NCBI RefSeq assembly: GCF_900114215.1 | Contig: NZ_FOSG01000008.1 | Coordinates: 186,001-250,000 of the forward strand | DNA length: 64,000 nucleotides | Reading direction: 5' to 3' | From: Streptomyces mangrovi | Lineage (GTDB): Bacteria > Actinomycetota > Actinomycetes > Streptomycetales > Streptomycetaceae | Shown here: positions 46,078 through 55,840 of the stretch, piece by piece | How the letters are laid out: each line of letters begins with the position of its first letter | Numbering within the stretch: the first letter of the stretch is position 1 | Program-made: the position numbers and the translations under genes | The notes under the pieces: model-generated | What the model was told of the DNA's origin: nothing | The model's database searches: none | The model's input: only the letters and a program-made list of their open reading frames with translations

Positions 46078-48750
46078 ATGACGAGACGACCGCCGAAGCG
46101 GCACCCGGGTTCACTGCTGGGCGTGCGCAGTCTGGCGGGCCAGGTGTTCGTCCTCCAGGCCGTCCTCGTCCTCCTGCTCGTCCTCGCGGCCGTCGCGGCC
46201 CTGGTGGTGCAGGCGCGCAACGACAGCACGCGGGAGGCGCGCAACCGGTCCATCGCGGTCGCCGAGGGGTTCGCCGGTGCGCCCGGCCTGCCCGCGGCGC
46301 TGAGGAGCGACGACCCCGCCGCGCGGCTCCAGCCGCTCGCCGAGGACGTCAGAGAACGGTCCGGTGTGGACTTCCTCGTGGTGACGGACACCGACGGCAT
46401 CCGCTACACCCACCCCAAGCCGGACCGGATCGGGAAGAAGTTCGTCGGCACCATCGAACCGGCGCTGCGCGGCGAGGTCGTCACCGAGGAGATCGTCGGC
46501 ACCATCGGCCCCCTGGTGCAGGCGGTGGTCCCCGTCCGGGACGCGGACGGGGACATCGTGGGCCTGGTCTCCGCGGGCATCACCGTCGAGAACGTCGAGG
46601 GCACCGCCGGAGGCCAGCTCCCGCTGCTCCTCGGCGCCTCCGCGGGAGCGCTGCTGCTGTCCATGGCGGGCACGGCGGTGGTCAGCCGGCGGCTGCTGCG
46701 CCAGACCCGCGGCCTGGGGCCCGGCGAGATGACCCGCATGTACGAGCACCACGACGCCGTGCTGCACGCCGTCCGCGAGGGCGTGCTGATCGCCGGCTCC
46801 GACGGCCGGCTGGTGCTCGCCAACGACGAGGCGCGCCGGCTGCTGGACCTGCCCCCGGACGCCGAGGGCCGCCCCGTCGCCGCCCTCGGCCTCCCAGCGC
46901 CCCTGGACGGGCTGCTGGCCTCCGGACGGGTGGCCGTCGACGAGGTCCACCCGGCGGGAGAACGCATGCTGGCCGTCAACCAGCAGCCCGTCGGCCGCTA
47001 CGGGGCCCCGGCGGGCAGCGTGGCGACGTTCCGGGACACCACCGAGATGCGGGTGCTCTCCGAGCGCGCCGAGGTGGCCGGCCGCAGGCTGCGGCTGCTG
47101 TACGACGCGGGCACGGGCATCGGCACCACCCTGGACATGGCGCGCACCGCCGAGGCGCTGGCACAGGCCGCCGTGCCCCGGCTGGCCGACTTCGTCACCG
47201 TCGACCTGGCCGAACCGGTGCTGCGGGGCGAGGAACCCGCCGGCGAGACGGTGGACATGCGCAGGGTGGCCGCAGCCGGGATCCGGGAGGTCTCTCCCTT
47301 CTACGCCCGAGGGGACCTCATCAGGTTCGCCCCCTCCACCCCGCAGGCCCAGGGCTACGGGACGGGGCGGGCGATTCTGGAGGCCGACCTGACCGACGCC
47401 CCGGGCTGGCAGGCGCAGGACCCCGAGCGCAGCCGGGGAATCGTGGAGGAGGGCGTCCACTCCCTGATCACGGCCCCCCTCCGGGCGCGCGGCATCGTTC
47501 TGGGACTGGTCACCTTCTGGCGCTCGGAGAAGCCCGAGCCGTTCGACGGCGACGATCTGTCCCTGGCCGAGGAACTGGTGGCCCGGGCCGCGGTCGCCGT
47601 CGACAACGCCCGCCGCTACACGCGCGAGCGCACCATGGCCGCCGCGCTCCAGCGCAGCCTGCTGCCGCGGGCCCTGCCCGAGCAGGACGCGCTGGACGTC
47701 GCCTACCGCTACCTGCCCGCCCACTCGGGGGTGGGCGGCGACTGGTTCGACGTGATCCCGCTGTCCGGCGCCCGGGTGGCGCTGGTGGTCGGCGACGTGG
47801 TCGGCCACGGACTGCACGCGGCCGCCACCATGGGCCGGCTGCGGACCGCCGTCCACAACTTCTCCGCTCTGGACCTGCCGCCCGACGAGATCATCGGGCA
47901 CCTCGACGAGCTGGTGAGCCGGAGCGACCAGGAGGGGGAGGACGAGGACGGGACGCCGGACGACACCCACGGGATGATGGGCGCCACCTGCCTGTACGCG
48001 ATCTACGACCCGGCCTCCCGGCGCTGCGTCATGGCCCGGGCCGGGCATCCGCCTCCCGCGGTCGTCCGCCCCGACGGCACGGTGGAGTTCCCCGACACGC
48101 CCGTGAGCGCCCCCCTGGGACTGGGAGCGCCGCCCTACGAGTCGGCCGAGATCGAACTGGCCGAGGGCAGCCGGCTGGTGCTGTACACCGACGGGCTGGT
48201 GGAGGACCGGGCGCGTGACATCGACGCCGGGCTGGACCTGCTGGCGCGGGCCCTGGCCGGGGCCGACCGCTCCCCGGAGGAGACCTGCGACGCGGTGACC
48301 GGGGCGATGCTGGCCGAGCGCCCGCGCGACGACATCGCCCTGCTCGTCGCCCGTACCCGGGCCCTGGCCGCCGACCGGACGGCCTCCTGGGACGTGCCCT
48401 CCGAGCCCGCCGCGGTCTCCGTCGTACGCGAGGAGGTCGCGCGGCGGCTGGCCGACTGGGGGCTGGAGGAGGCGGCGTTCACCACCGAGCTGATCCTCAG
48501 CGAGCTGGTCACCAACGCCATCCGGCACGCCACCGGGCCGGTGCGGGTCAGGCTGCTCAGGGCGGAGCGCAGCCTGATCTGCGAGGTCTTCGACACCAGC
48601 AGCACTTCGCCGCATCTGCGCCGCGCGGCGACGACGGACGAGGGCGGGCGAGGGCTGTTCCTGGTGGCGCAGCTCTCCGAGCGCTGGGGCACCCGCTACA
48701 CCGGGACCGGGAAGATCATCTGGGCCGAACAGCAACTGCCCCCGGCCTGA
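46078..48750 (+). CDS. SpoIIE-family PP2C phosphatase with Cache, PAS, GAF and HATPase domains
   Basis: 890 aa from the ATG at 46078. TM1 (VFVLQAVLVLLLVLAAVAAL), extracytoplasmic Cache-like sensor (FLVVTDTDGIRYTHPKPDRI), TM2 (LLLGASAGALLLSMAGTAVV), PAS (~215-330), GAF (~345-500), SpoIIE phosphatase (VGGDWFDVIPLSGARVALVV, GDVVGHGLHAAATMGRLRTA, LYTDGLVEDRARDIDAGL, RPRDDIALLVAR) and RsbW-like ATPase (LILSELVTNAIRHATGPV, GGRGLFLVAQLSERWG). Probably a membrane sensor that controls an anti-sigma-antagonist. Confidence 0.93.
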   Translation: MTRRPPKRHPGSLLGVRSLAGQVFVLQAVLVLLLVLAAVAALVVQARNDSTREARNRSIAVAEGFAGAPGLPAALRSDDPAARLQPLAEDVRERSGVDFLVVTDTDGIRYTHPKPDRIGKKFVGTIEPALRGEVVTEEIVGTIGPLVQAVVPVRDADGDIVGLVSAGITVENVEGTAGGQLPLLLGASAGALLLSMAGTAVVSRRLLRQTRGLGPGEMTRMYEHHDAVLHAVREGVLIAGSDGRLVLANDEARRLLDLPPDAEGRPVAALGLPAPLDGLLASGRVAVDEVHPAGERMLAVNQQPVGRYGAPAGSVATFRDTTEMRVLSERAEVAGRRLRLLYDAGTGIGTTLDMARTAEALAQAAVPRLADFVTVDLAEPVLRGEEPAGETVDMRRVAAAGIREVSPFYARGDLIRFAPSTPQAQGYGTGRAILEADLTDAPGWQAQDPERSRGIVEEGVHSLITAPLRARGIVLGLVTFWRSEKPEPFDGDDLSLAEELVARAAVAVDNARRYTRERTMAAALQRSLLPRALPEQDALDVAYRYLPAHSGVGGDWFDVIPLSGARVALVVGDVVGHGLHAAATMGRLRTAVHNFSALDLPPDEIIGHLDELVSRSDQEGEDEDGTPDDTHGMMGATCLYAIYDPASRRCVMARAGHPPPAVVRPDGTVEFPDTPVSAPLGLGAPPYESAEIELAEGSRLVLYTDGLVEDRARDIDAGLDLLARALAGADRSPEETCDAVTGAMLAERPRDDIALLVARTRALAADRTASWDVPSEPAAVSVVREEVARRLADWGLEEAAFTTELILSELVTNAIRHATGPVRVRLLRAERSLICEVFDTSSTSPHLRRAATTDEGGRGLFLVAQLSERWGTRYTGTGKIIWAEQQLPPA

Positions 48751-48802
48751 CCGGTCCGGTGGGGCCTGACCGGGGGGCCTGACCGGGGGTGCGGGGCCGG
48801 GT

Positions 48803-48834
48803 GGCGCGGGGCGCCGGTGACGGCGCCCCGCGCC
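48803..48834. terminator. Bidirectional terminator
   Basis: Thirteen-bp perfect stem GGCGCGGGGCGCC / GGCGCCCCGCGCC with a 6-nt loop, between the convergent phosphatase and acyl-CoA dehydrogenase genes. Confidence 0.75.
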
Positions 48835-48845
48835 GGCCCGTCCGC

Positions 48846-50009
48846 TCAGGAGGCGGGGACGCCCAGTTCGCGGGCGATCAGCATGCGCTGGACCTCGCTG
48901 GTGCCCTCGCCGATCTCCAGGATCTTCGAGTCCCGCCACATACGGGCCACCGGGTACTCGTTCATGAAGCCGTAGCCGCCGTGGATCTGGGTGGCCTCGC
49001 GGGCGTTGGTGACCGCGATCTCCGAGGAGTACAGCTTGGCGATGGCCGCCTCCTTCTTGAACGGCTCGCCCGCCAGCAGCCGGGAGGCCGCGTCGCGCCA
49101 GGCGATACGGGCGGTGTGGGCGCGCATCTCCATGTCGGCCAGCTTGAACTGGATGGCCTGGTTGGCGCCGATGGGACGGCCGAAGGCGTGGCGCTCCCCG
49201 GCGTACCGCACCGACTCGTCCACACAGCCCTGGGCCAGGCCGGTGGCCAGTGCGGAGATGGCGATGCGGCCCTCGTCCAGGATGCGCAGGAACTGGGCGT
49301 AGCCGCGGCCCTCCTCGCCCAGCAGGTTGGCGGCCGGGACCCGGACGTCGGAGAAGGACAGCTCGCGGGTGTCCGAGGCGTTCCAGCCGACCTTGGAGTA
49401 GGGCGCGGCGACGGTGAAGCCCGGGGTGCCGGAGGGGACGATGATCGAGGAGATCTCCGGGCGGCCGTCGGGCTTGCGGCCGGTGACGGCGGTGACGGTG
49501 ACCAGGCCGGTGATGTCGGTGCCGGAGTTGGTGATGAAGCACTTGGTGCCGTTGATCACCCACTCGTCGCCGTCGCGCACGGCGGTGGTGCGGGTGCCGC
49601 CCGCGTCCGAGCCGCAGTCGGGCTCGGTCAGGCCGAAGGCACCGAGCATCTCGCCCGAGCACAGCTTCGGCAGCCACTGGCGCTTCTGCTCCTCGGTGCC
49701 GAAGCGGTACACGGGCATGGCGCCCAGCGAGACGGCGGCCTCCAGGGTGATGGCGACCGAGGAGTCCACCCGGGCCAGCTCCTCCAGGGCCAGGCACAGG
49801 GCGAGGTAGTCGCCGCCCATGCCGCCGTATTCCTCGGGGAAGGGCAGGCCGAACAGGCCCATGCGGCCCATCTCGCGGACGATCTCGTAGGGGAACTCGT
49901 GGTTCTCGTAGAACTCCCCGATCTTCGGCGCGATGACGTCGTGCGCGAACTCCTCGACGGTGCGGCGCAGTTCCTCGTGCTCGGGGGAGAGGCGGTGGTC
50001 AAGGGACAT
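48846..50009 (-). CDS. acdH: Acyl-CoA dehydrogenase (branched-chain)
   Basis: 387 aa from the ATG at 50009. FAD/acyl-CoA dehydrogenase blocks: LFGLPFPEEYGGMGGDYLAL, GAFGLTEPDCGSDAGGTRTT, INGTKCFITNSGTDITG, ATQIHGGYGFMNEYPVARMW and EIGEGTSEVQRMLIARELG. Last gene of the leucine/isovalerate operon, so isovaleryl- or related branched acyl-CoA is the likely substrate. Separated by 5 nt from the lyase gene. Confidence 0.9.
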   Translation of the reverse strand: MSLDHRLSPEHEELRRTVEEFAHDVIAPKIGEFYENHEFPYEIVREMGRMGLFGLPFPEEYGGMGGDYLALCLALEELARVDSSVAITLEAAVSLGAMPVYRFGTEEQKRQWLPKLCSGEMLGAFGLTEPDCGSDAGGTRTTAVRDGDEWVINGTKCFITNSGTDITGLVTVTAVTGRKPDGRPEISSIIVPSGTPGFTVAAPYSKVGWNASDTRELSFSDVRVPAANLLGEEGRGYAQFLRILDEGRIAISALATGLAQGCVDESVRYAGERHAFGRPIGANQAIQFKLADMEMRAHTARIAWRDAASRLLAGEPFKKEAAIAKLYSSEIAVTNAREATQIHGGYGFMNEYPVARMWRDSKILEIGEGTSEVQRMLIARELGVPAS

Positions 50010-50014
50010 GGGTG

Positions 50015-51040
50015 TCACTGCTCCTTGTGGGAGTCGCGGGAGGCCTGGGTGCCGGGGGTGTCCTGGGAGCCGGGGGTGTCCCGGTCTCCCCGGGAGGAGA
50101 GGGCGCGGACCGTGCGGGACGGGCTGGGCCGGCCCAGCCGCTCGGCCATCCACACGCTGGTGGCGGTGAGGCGGCCGAGGTCCACCCCGGTGTCGATGCC
50201 GAGGCCGTGCAGCATCCACACCAGGTCCTCGGTGGCGAGGTTGCCCGTGGCGCTCCTGGCGTACGGGCAGCCGCCGAGTCCGCCGGCGGAGGCGTCCACG
50301 GTGGTGACGCCGTGCCGGAGGGCGGCCAGGGTGTTGGACAGGGCCTGGCCGTAGGTGTCGTGGAAGTGGACGGCGAGGCGGCCGGTGGGCACGCCCGCCT
50401 CGTTCAGGGCGGTCAGCAGGGCGGTGACATGGCCGGGGGTGGCCACGCCGATGGTGTCGCCCAGGCTCAGCTCCTCGCAGCCGAGGTCGAGCAGGCGGCG
50501 GCAGACGCCGGCCACCTGGGCGATGGGCACCGGCCCCTCCCAGGGGTCGCCGAAGCACATCGACAGATAGCCGCGCACCCCGGCGCCCGCCTCCCTGGCG
50601 CGGGCGACCACCGGCTCGAACATCGCCAGGGCCTCGTCGACCGTGCGGTTGAGGTTGGCCCTGGCGAAGGACTCGGTGGCGCTGCCGAAGACGGCGATCT
50701 CGCGGACGCCGAGAGCCAGCGCCCGCTCCAGACCGCGCTCGTTGGGCACCAGCACCGGCAGCCGTACGGCGTCGGCGCCCGCCCGGTCGGCGAGATCGGC
50801 CACGGCCGGGAACAACTCCTCGGCGTCGGCCAGTTGGGGCACCCACTTGGGGTGGACGAAACTGGTCGCCTCGATGGTGCGCAGCCCGGCGTCGGCGAGC
50901 CGGCGGATGAACTGGGCCTTCACCTCGACGGGCACGGTCGAGGGCTCGTTCTGCAGCCCGTCGCGCGCGCCCACCTCGTGGATGCGGACGCGGTCCGGAA
51001 GCCCTTCGGCCGGAACGGCCATGGGCAGACCCTCGATCAT
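50015..51040 (-). CDS. hmgL: Hydroxymethylglutaryl-CoA lyase
   Basis: 341 aa. HMGL-like TIM barrel: [82 protein letters not shown] and the catalytic [14 protein letters not shown]. Splits HMG-CoA into acetoacetate and acetyl-CoA, the last step of leucine degradation. ATG overlaps the carboxylase stop (ATGA). The C-terminal 35 residues are a polar tail. Confidence 0.92.
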   Translation of the reverse strand: MIEGLPMAVPAEGLPDRVRIHEVGARDGLQNEPSTVPVEVKAQFIRRLADAGLRTIEATSFVHPKWVPQLADAEELFPAVADLADRAGADAVRLPVLVPNERGLERALALGVREIAVFGSATESFARANLNRTVDEALAMFEPVVARAREAGAGVRGYLSMCFGDPWEGPVPIAQVAGVCRRLLDLGCEELSLGDTIGVATPGHVTALLTALNEAGVPTGRLAVHFHDTYGQALSNTLAALRHGVTTVDASAGGLGGCPYARSATGNLATEDLVWMLHGLGIDTGVDLGRLTATSVWMAERLGRPSPSRTVRALSSRGDRDTPGSQDTPGTQASRDSHKEQ

Positions 51041-53178
51041 CGCGCGGCCCCCTTCTCGGGCTTCCCGGGCTTCCCGGGCTTCCCCGACGGCGCCGGAGAA
51101 TCACCGTCCGGCGCGGATTCCTTCGGCTCGACGACGGCGAGCACCTGGTCCATGGCGACCGTGCTGCCCGCGGTGACGTCCAGCTCGGTGACGACCCCGT
51201 CGTAGGGGGCGGCGATGACGTGCTCCATCTTCATCGCCTCCACCACCAGCAGGCTCTGGCCGGCGGTGACCTCCTCGCCGACGGCCGCCTTGACGACGGT
51301 GACCGTGCCGGGCATCGGCGCGGTCAGCGCGTCGGCGCCGTGCGCCCCCGCGCCGCCCCGCAGGGCCGCCTCGACCGGGTCGTGGTCGGCCAGGTGCCAG
51401 CTCTGCCCGTCGCGGCCGAGCCAGCGGCTGCCGCCGGAGCGTGTGTGGGCGAAGGAGTGGGTCACCCCGTCCCAGGTCAGCAGCGCGCGGCCGGAGTCTC
51501 CACCGGAGCCACCGCTGACATCACCGCCGCCTTCCGACCGCAGTGCGGCGCTCACCGGCTCGGCGTCCCCGATGCGGACCTCGGCGCGGTCGGCCCGCCC
51601 GCGCACCCGCACGGCCACCGGCTCGTGGCCCGGTATCCGCAGATGGTGGACCGTCCAGGCGGGCTCACCGCCCAGCCGCCAGCCGGTCGGCGCGGAGAAC
51701 GGGTCCGTCCAGCCGGCCGAGCCACCCGCGGAGGAGGGGGCGGAGGGCTCCAGAGCGGCGTGCCGCAGCAGCGCCGCCGCCGCGTACACCTCGTCGGGCA
51801 CGGCCGACGGCAGCAGCGAGGCGGCGTCGCGGTCCACCAGGCCGGTGTCCAGCTCCCCGGAGACCACCGCCGGATGGGCCAGCAGGGCGCGCAGGAAGGC
51901 GGTGTTGGTGTCCACGCCCAGCACGGTCGTCTCCGCCAGCGCCGAGCGCAGCCGCCGCAGCGCGGAGGCCCGGTCCGGGCCGTGGGCGATCACCTTGGCG
52001 AGCATCGGGTCGTAGACCGTGCCCACCTCGGTGCCCCGCGAGAGCCCGGAGTCCGTGCGGACGCCCTCGCCCGAGGGCTCCGACAGCAGATGGACGGTGC
52101 CGGCCGAGGGCAGGAAGTCCACCTTCCCGCCGGTGGCGCGCGCGGTCTCCGCGCAGATACGGGCCTCCACCGCGTGCCCGTCCAGGCGGACGTCCTCCTG
52201 GCCGAAGGCCAGCGGCTCGCCGGCCGCCACCCGAAGCTGCCACTCCACCAGGTCCAGACCGGTGATCAGCTCCGTCACCGGGTGCTCGACCTGGAGGCGG
52301 GTGTTCATCTCCATGAAGAAGTGGGCGGCCGGATCGCCGCCGGGGACGATGAACTCCACCGTGCCGGCGCCCCGGTAGCCGCAGGAGCGGGCGGCGCGTA
52401 CGGCAGCCTCGCCCATCGCGGCGCGGGTGGCCTCGTCCAGCAGCGGACTGGGCGCCTCCTCGATGATCTTCTGGTGGCGGCGCTGGAGGCTGCACTCGCG
52501 CTCGCCCAGGTGCACCACGGTGCCGTGGCCGTCGGCCAGGACCTGGATCTCGATGTGCCGGGGCCGGTCGATCCACCGCTCCACCAGCAGGGTGTCGTCG
52601 CCGAAGGCACCGCGGGCCTCGCGCCGCGCGGCGGCGATCTCCTCGGCCAGCAACGCCTCGTCGCGCACCAGCCGCATGCCCTTGCCGCCGCCGCCCGCCG
52701 AGGGCTTGAGCAGCACCGGAGTGCCGATCTCCAGTGCCGCGGCGGTCAGTTCGGCGTCGGTCAGTCCGCTGCCGCTGCTGCCGGGCACCACCGGCACCCC
52801 GGCGGCCCGCACCGTCTCCTTGGCGCGGATCTTGTCGCCCATCAGCTCGATGGCGTCGGCGGGCGGGCCGACGAAGACCATCCCGGCCGCCTCCACCGCG
52901 CGGGCGAAGGCGGCGTTCTCGGCCAGGAAGCCGTAGCCGGGGTGCACCGCCTGGGTCCCCGTGCGCCGGGCGGCCTCCAGCAGCCTCTCGGCCGACAGAT
53001 AGCTCTCGGAGGCCACCGCCGGGCCGATCCGCACCGCGGTGTCCGCCTCCCGCACATGGCGTGCGTCGGCGTCCGCGTCGCTGAAGACGGCGACCGAGCG
53101 CACGCCCAGCCGCCGCAGCGTGCGGATGACGCGGACGGCGATCTCGCCGCGGTTGGCGACCAGCACCGTGTCGAACAT
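51037..53178 (-). CDS. mccA: Methylcrotonyl/acyl-CoA carboxylase, biotin carboxylase-carrier subunit
   Basis: 713 aa from the ATG at 53178, nine nt after GAGGGGG; an ATG at 53187 is possible. Biotin carboxylase: [87 protein letters not shown]-terminal biotinyl domain with [17 protein letters not shown], the Lys in MKM being biotinylated. Works with the carboxyltransferase encoded just upstream. Confidence 0.92.
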   Translation of the reverse strand: MFDTVLVANRGEIAVRVIRTLRRLGVRSVAVFSDADADARHVREADTAVRIGPAVASESYLSAERLLEAARRTGTQAVHPGYGFLAENAAFARAVEAAGMVFVGPPADAIELMGDKIRAKETVRAAGVPVVPGSSGSGLTDAELTAAALEIGTPVLLKPSAGGGGKGMRLVRDEALLAEEIAAARREARGAFGDDTLLVERWIDRPRHIEIQVLADGHGTVVHLGERECSLQRRHQKIIEEAPSPLLDEATRAAMGEAAVRAARSCGYRGAGTVEFIVPGGDPAAHFFMEMNTRLQVEHPVTELITGLDLVEWQLRVAAGEPLAFGQEDVRLDGHAVEARICAETARATGGKVDFLPSAGTVHLLSEPSGEGVRTDSGLSRGTEVGTVYDPMLAKVIAHGPDRASALRRLRSALAETTVLGVDTNTAFLRALLAHPAVVSGELDTGLVDRDAASLLPSAVPDEVYAAAALLRHAALEPSAPSSAGGSAGWTDPFSAPTGWRLGGEPAWTVHHLRIPGHEPVAVRVRGRADRAEVRIGDAEPVSAALRSEGGGDVSGGSGGDSGRALLTWDGVTHSFAHTRSGGSRWLGRDGQSWHLADHDPVEAALRGGAGAHGADALTAPMPGTVTVVKAAVGEEVTAGQSLLVVEAMKMEHVIAAPYDGVVTELDVTAGSTVAMDQVLAVVEPKESAPDGDSPAPSGKPGKPGKPEKGAAR

Positions 53179-53192
53179 GGAACGCATCCCCC

Positions 53193-54824
53193 TCACATCC
53201 GGAAGACGCCGTAGCCGGGCGCCGCGGGGTCCTTCTCGGGCAGTGGCGCGTTCGCGCACGCGGTGAGCGCGAGGCCGAGCACCGTACGCGTCTCCAGCGG
53301 GTCGATCACGCCGTCGTCCCACAGCCGCGCGGTGGCGTAGTAGGCGCTGCCCTGGGTCTCGTACTGCTCGCGGACGGGCGTCTTGAAGGCTTCCTCCTCC
53401 TGGGCGCTCCACTCCTCGCCGCGCGACTCCAACTGGTCGCGCTTGACGGTGGCCAGCACCGAGGCGGCCTGCTCGCCGCCCATCACCGAGATCTTGGCGT
53501 TGGGCCACATCCACATGAAGCGCGGCGAGTACGCCCGGCCGCACATCGAGTAGTTGCCCGCTCCGTAGGAGCCGCCGACGACGACCGTCAGCTTGGGTAC
53601 CCGGGTGCAGGCCACGGCCGTCACCATCTTGGCGCCGTGCTTGGCGATGCCGCCGGCCTCGTACTGCCGGCCCACCATGAAGCCGGAGATGTTCTGCAGG
53701 AACACCAGCGGTATGCCGCGCTGGTCGCACAGTTCGATGAAGTGCGCGCCCTTCTGGGCGGACTCGGCGAACAGGATGCCGTTGTTGGCGACGATCCCCA
53801 CCGGGTGGCCGTGGATGCGGGCGAAGCCCGTCACCAGCGTCGTGCCGTACTCGGCCTTGAACTCGGCGAACCGGGAGCCGTCGACAACGCGGGCGATGAC
53901 CTCCCGCACGTCGTAGGGGGTGCGCGAGTCCACCGGGACCGCGCCGTAGAGCCCGGCCGGGTCGGCCTTCGGCTCCTCCACCGGCTCCACCGGCCACGGC
54001 AGCGGGCCGCGCCGGGGGAGGGTGGCCACGATATTCCGCACGATGCGCAGGGCGTGGGCGTCGTCCTCGGCGAGGTGGTCGGTCACCCCCGAGGTGCGCG
54101 AGTGGACCTCGCCGCCGCCCAGCTCCTCGGCCGTGACGACCTCGCCGGTGGCCGCCTTCACCAGCGGCGGACCGCCCAGGAAGATCGTGCCCTGGCCGCG
54201 CACGATCACGGCCTCGTCGCTCATCGCCGGCACGTACGCGCCGCCCGCCGTGCAGGAGCCGAGGACGGCGGCGATCTGCGGGATGCCCGCGCCGGACATC
54301 CGGGCCTGGTTGTAGAAGATCCGCCCGAAGTGCTCGCGGTCGGGGAAGACCTCGTCCTGCATGGGCAGGAAGGCGCCGCCCGAATCCACCAGATACACGC
54401 ACGGCAGCCGGTTCTCCAGGGCCACCTCCTGCGCGCGCAGGTGCTTCTTGACCGTCATCGGGTAGTACGTGCCGCCCTTGACCGTGGCGTCGTTGGCGAC
54501 GATCACCACTTCGCGGCCCGACACCCGCCCGATGCCGGCGATCACGCCGGCGGCCGGGGCCTGCCCGTCGTACATCCCGTCCGCCGCGAGCGGGGCCAGC
54601 TCCAGGAAGGGCGACCCCGGGTCCAGCAGGGTGTCCACCCGGTCCCGCGGCAGCAGTTTGCCGCGCGCGGTGTGCCGAGCCCGTGCCCGCTCGCCGCCGC
54701 CCAGCCGTGCCGCGGCGAGCTTCTCGCGCAGCCGCGCGGCCAGCTCGCGGTGCGCGGCCTCGTTCGCCCTCGCCGCCTCTGACGCCGGATCCACGGCGCT
54801 GACCAGCGGAGGTGCCTGCTGCAT
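53193..54824 (-). CDS. mccB: Methylcrotonyl/acyl-CoA carboxylase, carboxyltransferase subunit
   Basis: 543 aa; ATG at 54824 with GAAGGG upstream. Carboxyltransferase blocks: [94 protein letters not shown] and [20 protein letters not shown]. First gene of the leftward operon, downstream of the AccR-like operator. Context with HMG-CoA lyase favours methylcrotonyl-CoA as substrate. Confidence 0.92.
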   Translation of the reverse strand: MQQAPPLVSAVDPASEAARANEAAHRELAARLREKLAAARLGGGERARARHTARGKLLPRDRVDTLLDPGSPFLELAPLAADGMYDGQAPAAGVIAGIGRVSGREVVIVANDATVKGGTYYPMTVKKHLRAQEVALENRLPCVYLVDSGGAFLPMQDEVFPDREHFGRIFYNQARMSGAGIPQIAAVLGSCTAGGAYVPAMSDEAVIVRGQGTIFLGGPPLVKAATGEVVTAEELGGGEVHSRTSGVTDHLAEDDAHALRIVRNIVATLPRRGPLPWPVEPVEEPKADPAGLYGAVPVDSRTPYDVREVIARVVDGSRFAEFKAEYGTTLVTGFARIHGHPVGIVANNGILFAESAQKGAHFIELCDQRGIPLVFLQNISGFMVGRQYEAGGIAKHGAKMVTAVACTRVPKLTVVVGGSYGAGNYSMCGRAYSPRFMWMWPNAKISVMGGEQAASVLATVKRDQLESRGEEWSAQEEEAFKTPVREQYETQGSAYYATARLWDDGVIDPLETRTVLGLALTACANAPLPEKDPAAPGYGVFRM

Positions 54825-54846
54825 GCCCTTCGAGCCCCCTTGCTCG

Positions 54847-54889
54847 GTTAGTGAGCGTTAACCTCGCCATCAGGTTAACGCCCGCTAAC
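54847..54889. promoter_or_regulatory. Twin TetR operators between the carboxylase operon and its regulator
   Basis: Two copies of GTTAR-N6-YTAAC: GTTAG-TGAGCG-TTAAC at 54847-54862 and GTTAA-CGCCCG-CTAAC at 54874-54889, centres 27 bp apart, within the 86 bp between the divergent starts. The form matches the GTTAA-N6-TTAAC site described for AccR of S. avermitilis. Confidence 0.78.
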
Positions 54890-54910
54890 CCGGCTGTCTA
54901 CAATTCCCCT

Positions 54911-55612
54911 ATGACGACCAGGACCGACGCCCCCACCCGCCGAGAGCAGATCCTCGGCCAGGCCGCCCGCCTGTTCGCCGAGCGCGGGTTCCACGGCGTC
55001 GGCGTGGACGAGATAGGCGCGGCGGTCGGCATCAGCGGCCCCGGCCTCTACCGCCACTTCGCGGGCAAGGACGCGATGCTCGCGGAGCTGCTGGTGGGCA
55101 TCAGCGAACGGCTGTACTCCGGCGGGCGCCGGTGCCTGGCGGAGTCCGGCGAGGCGGGGCTCGGGCCGGGGGCGACGCTGGACGCGCTCATCGGCCGCCA
55201 CATCGACTTCGCCCTCGACGACCGCGCCCTGATCACCCTCCACGACCGCGAGCTGGACCGGCTGCGCGACAGCGACCGCAAGCTGGTGCGCCAGCTCCAG
55301 CGCCAGTACGTGGAGCTGTGGGTGGGCGTCGTGCGCCAGGTGCACCCGGAGCTGCCGGAGAAGGAGGCCCGCGCCTCCGTCCACGCCGTCTTCGGCCTGC
55401 TGAACTCCACCCCCCATCTGAGCCGCCCCTCCTCCCTGCCGGACCGCGACGCGGCGGCCGCCCTCCTGCACCGGCTGGCCCGCGGCGCCCTCGCCGCCGC
55501 GGCGGGCACGACCGGGGGCAGCGGCCCGGACGGCGGCTCCGGCGCCCCGGCGGGCGGCGTGTACCGCGTGGACGGCGGCACGGCGGGCGCCGGGCCGCGC
55601 GCCGGGGGCTGA
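54911..55612 (+). CDS. accR: TetR-family regulator (AccR-like)
   Basis: 233 aa from the ATG at 54911. HTH: RREQILGQAARLFAERGFHG, VGVDEIGAAVGISGPGLYRH with FAGKDAMLAELL. The ligand domain is helical (LDALIGRHIDFALDDRALIT, VRQLQRQYVELWVGVVRQVH) and the last 45 residues are a Gly/Ala/Pro tail. Divergent from the carboxylase operon over twin palindromes, so probably represses both, with short-chain acyl-CoA as inducer. Confidence 0.88.
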   Translation: MTTRTDAPTRREQILGQAARLFAERGFHGVGVDEIGAAVGISGPGLYRHFAGKDAMLAELLVGISERLYSGGRRCLAESGEAGLGPGATLDALIGRHIDFALDDRALITLHDRELDRLRDSDRKLVRQLQRQYVELWVGVVRQVHPELPEKEARASVHAVFGLLNSTPHLSRPSSLPDRDAAAALLHRLARGALAAAAGTTGGSGPDGGSGAPAGGVYRVDGGTAGAGPRAGG

Positions 55613-55778
55613 ACCCCCGGCCCCCGGCCCACCCCCCCCGGGCCCCGCCCGTACCGTCCCCTCCCGTACCCGGTCCGCCCCGGGTACCCGCCCGCCTCCC
55701 CTCCCGCGCGTATGACACCGCCCACAGTGGCGGACAACCGCCGGAACACCTCTGGACAGCGGATTCGCCCCTTCGGTA

Positions 55779-55803
55779 GCTTGCGTCTGAGCAAGCGCTT
55801 AGT
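55779..55803. promoter_or_regulatory. Inverted repeats upstream of the second acyl-CoA dehydrogenase
   Basis: GCTTGC-N6-GCAAGC (55779-55796) overlaps AGCAAGCGCTTAGT (55790-55803), with the perfect core AAGCGCTT. TetR-type lipid regulators use sites of this form; it lies 38 bp before the GTG start. Confidence 0.5.
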
Positions 55804-55840
55804 TTTTCCGGCTAGTTTTCCGGCCCCAGGAGGCGATGAC

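Noticed and set aside
46111..49797. 1228-aa open frame antisense to the SpoIIE phosphatase
   Set aside because: Low-complexity Gly/Arg/Pro translation, no start signal, and it overlaps two well-supported genes.
51220..53214. 664-aa open frame antisense to the biotin carboxylase gene
   Set aside because: Shadow frame; composition rich in Gly/Arg/His/Gln with no domain.
53187..54870. Fusion of the two carboxylase subunits in one 1277-aa frame
   Set aside because: The upstream part of that frame is a shadow of the carboxyltransferase gene, which has its own frame, start and stop.
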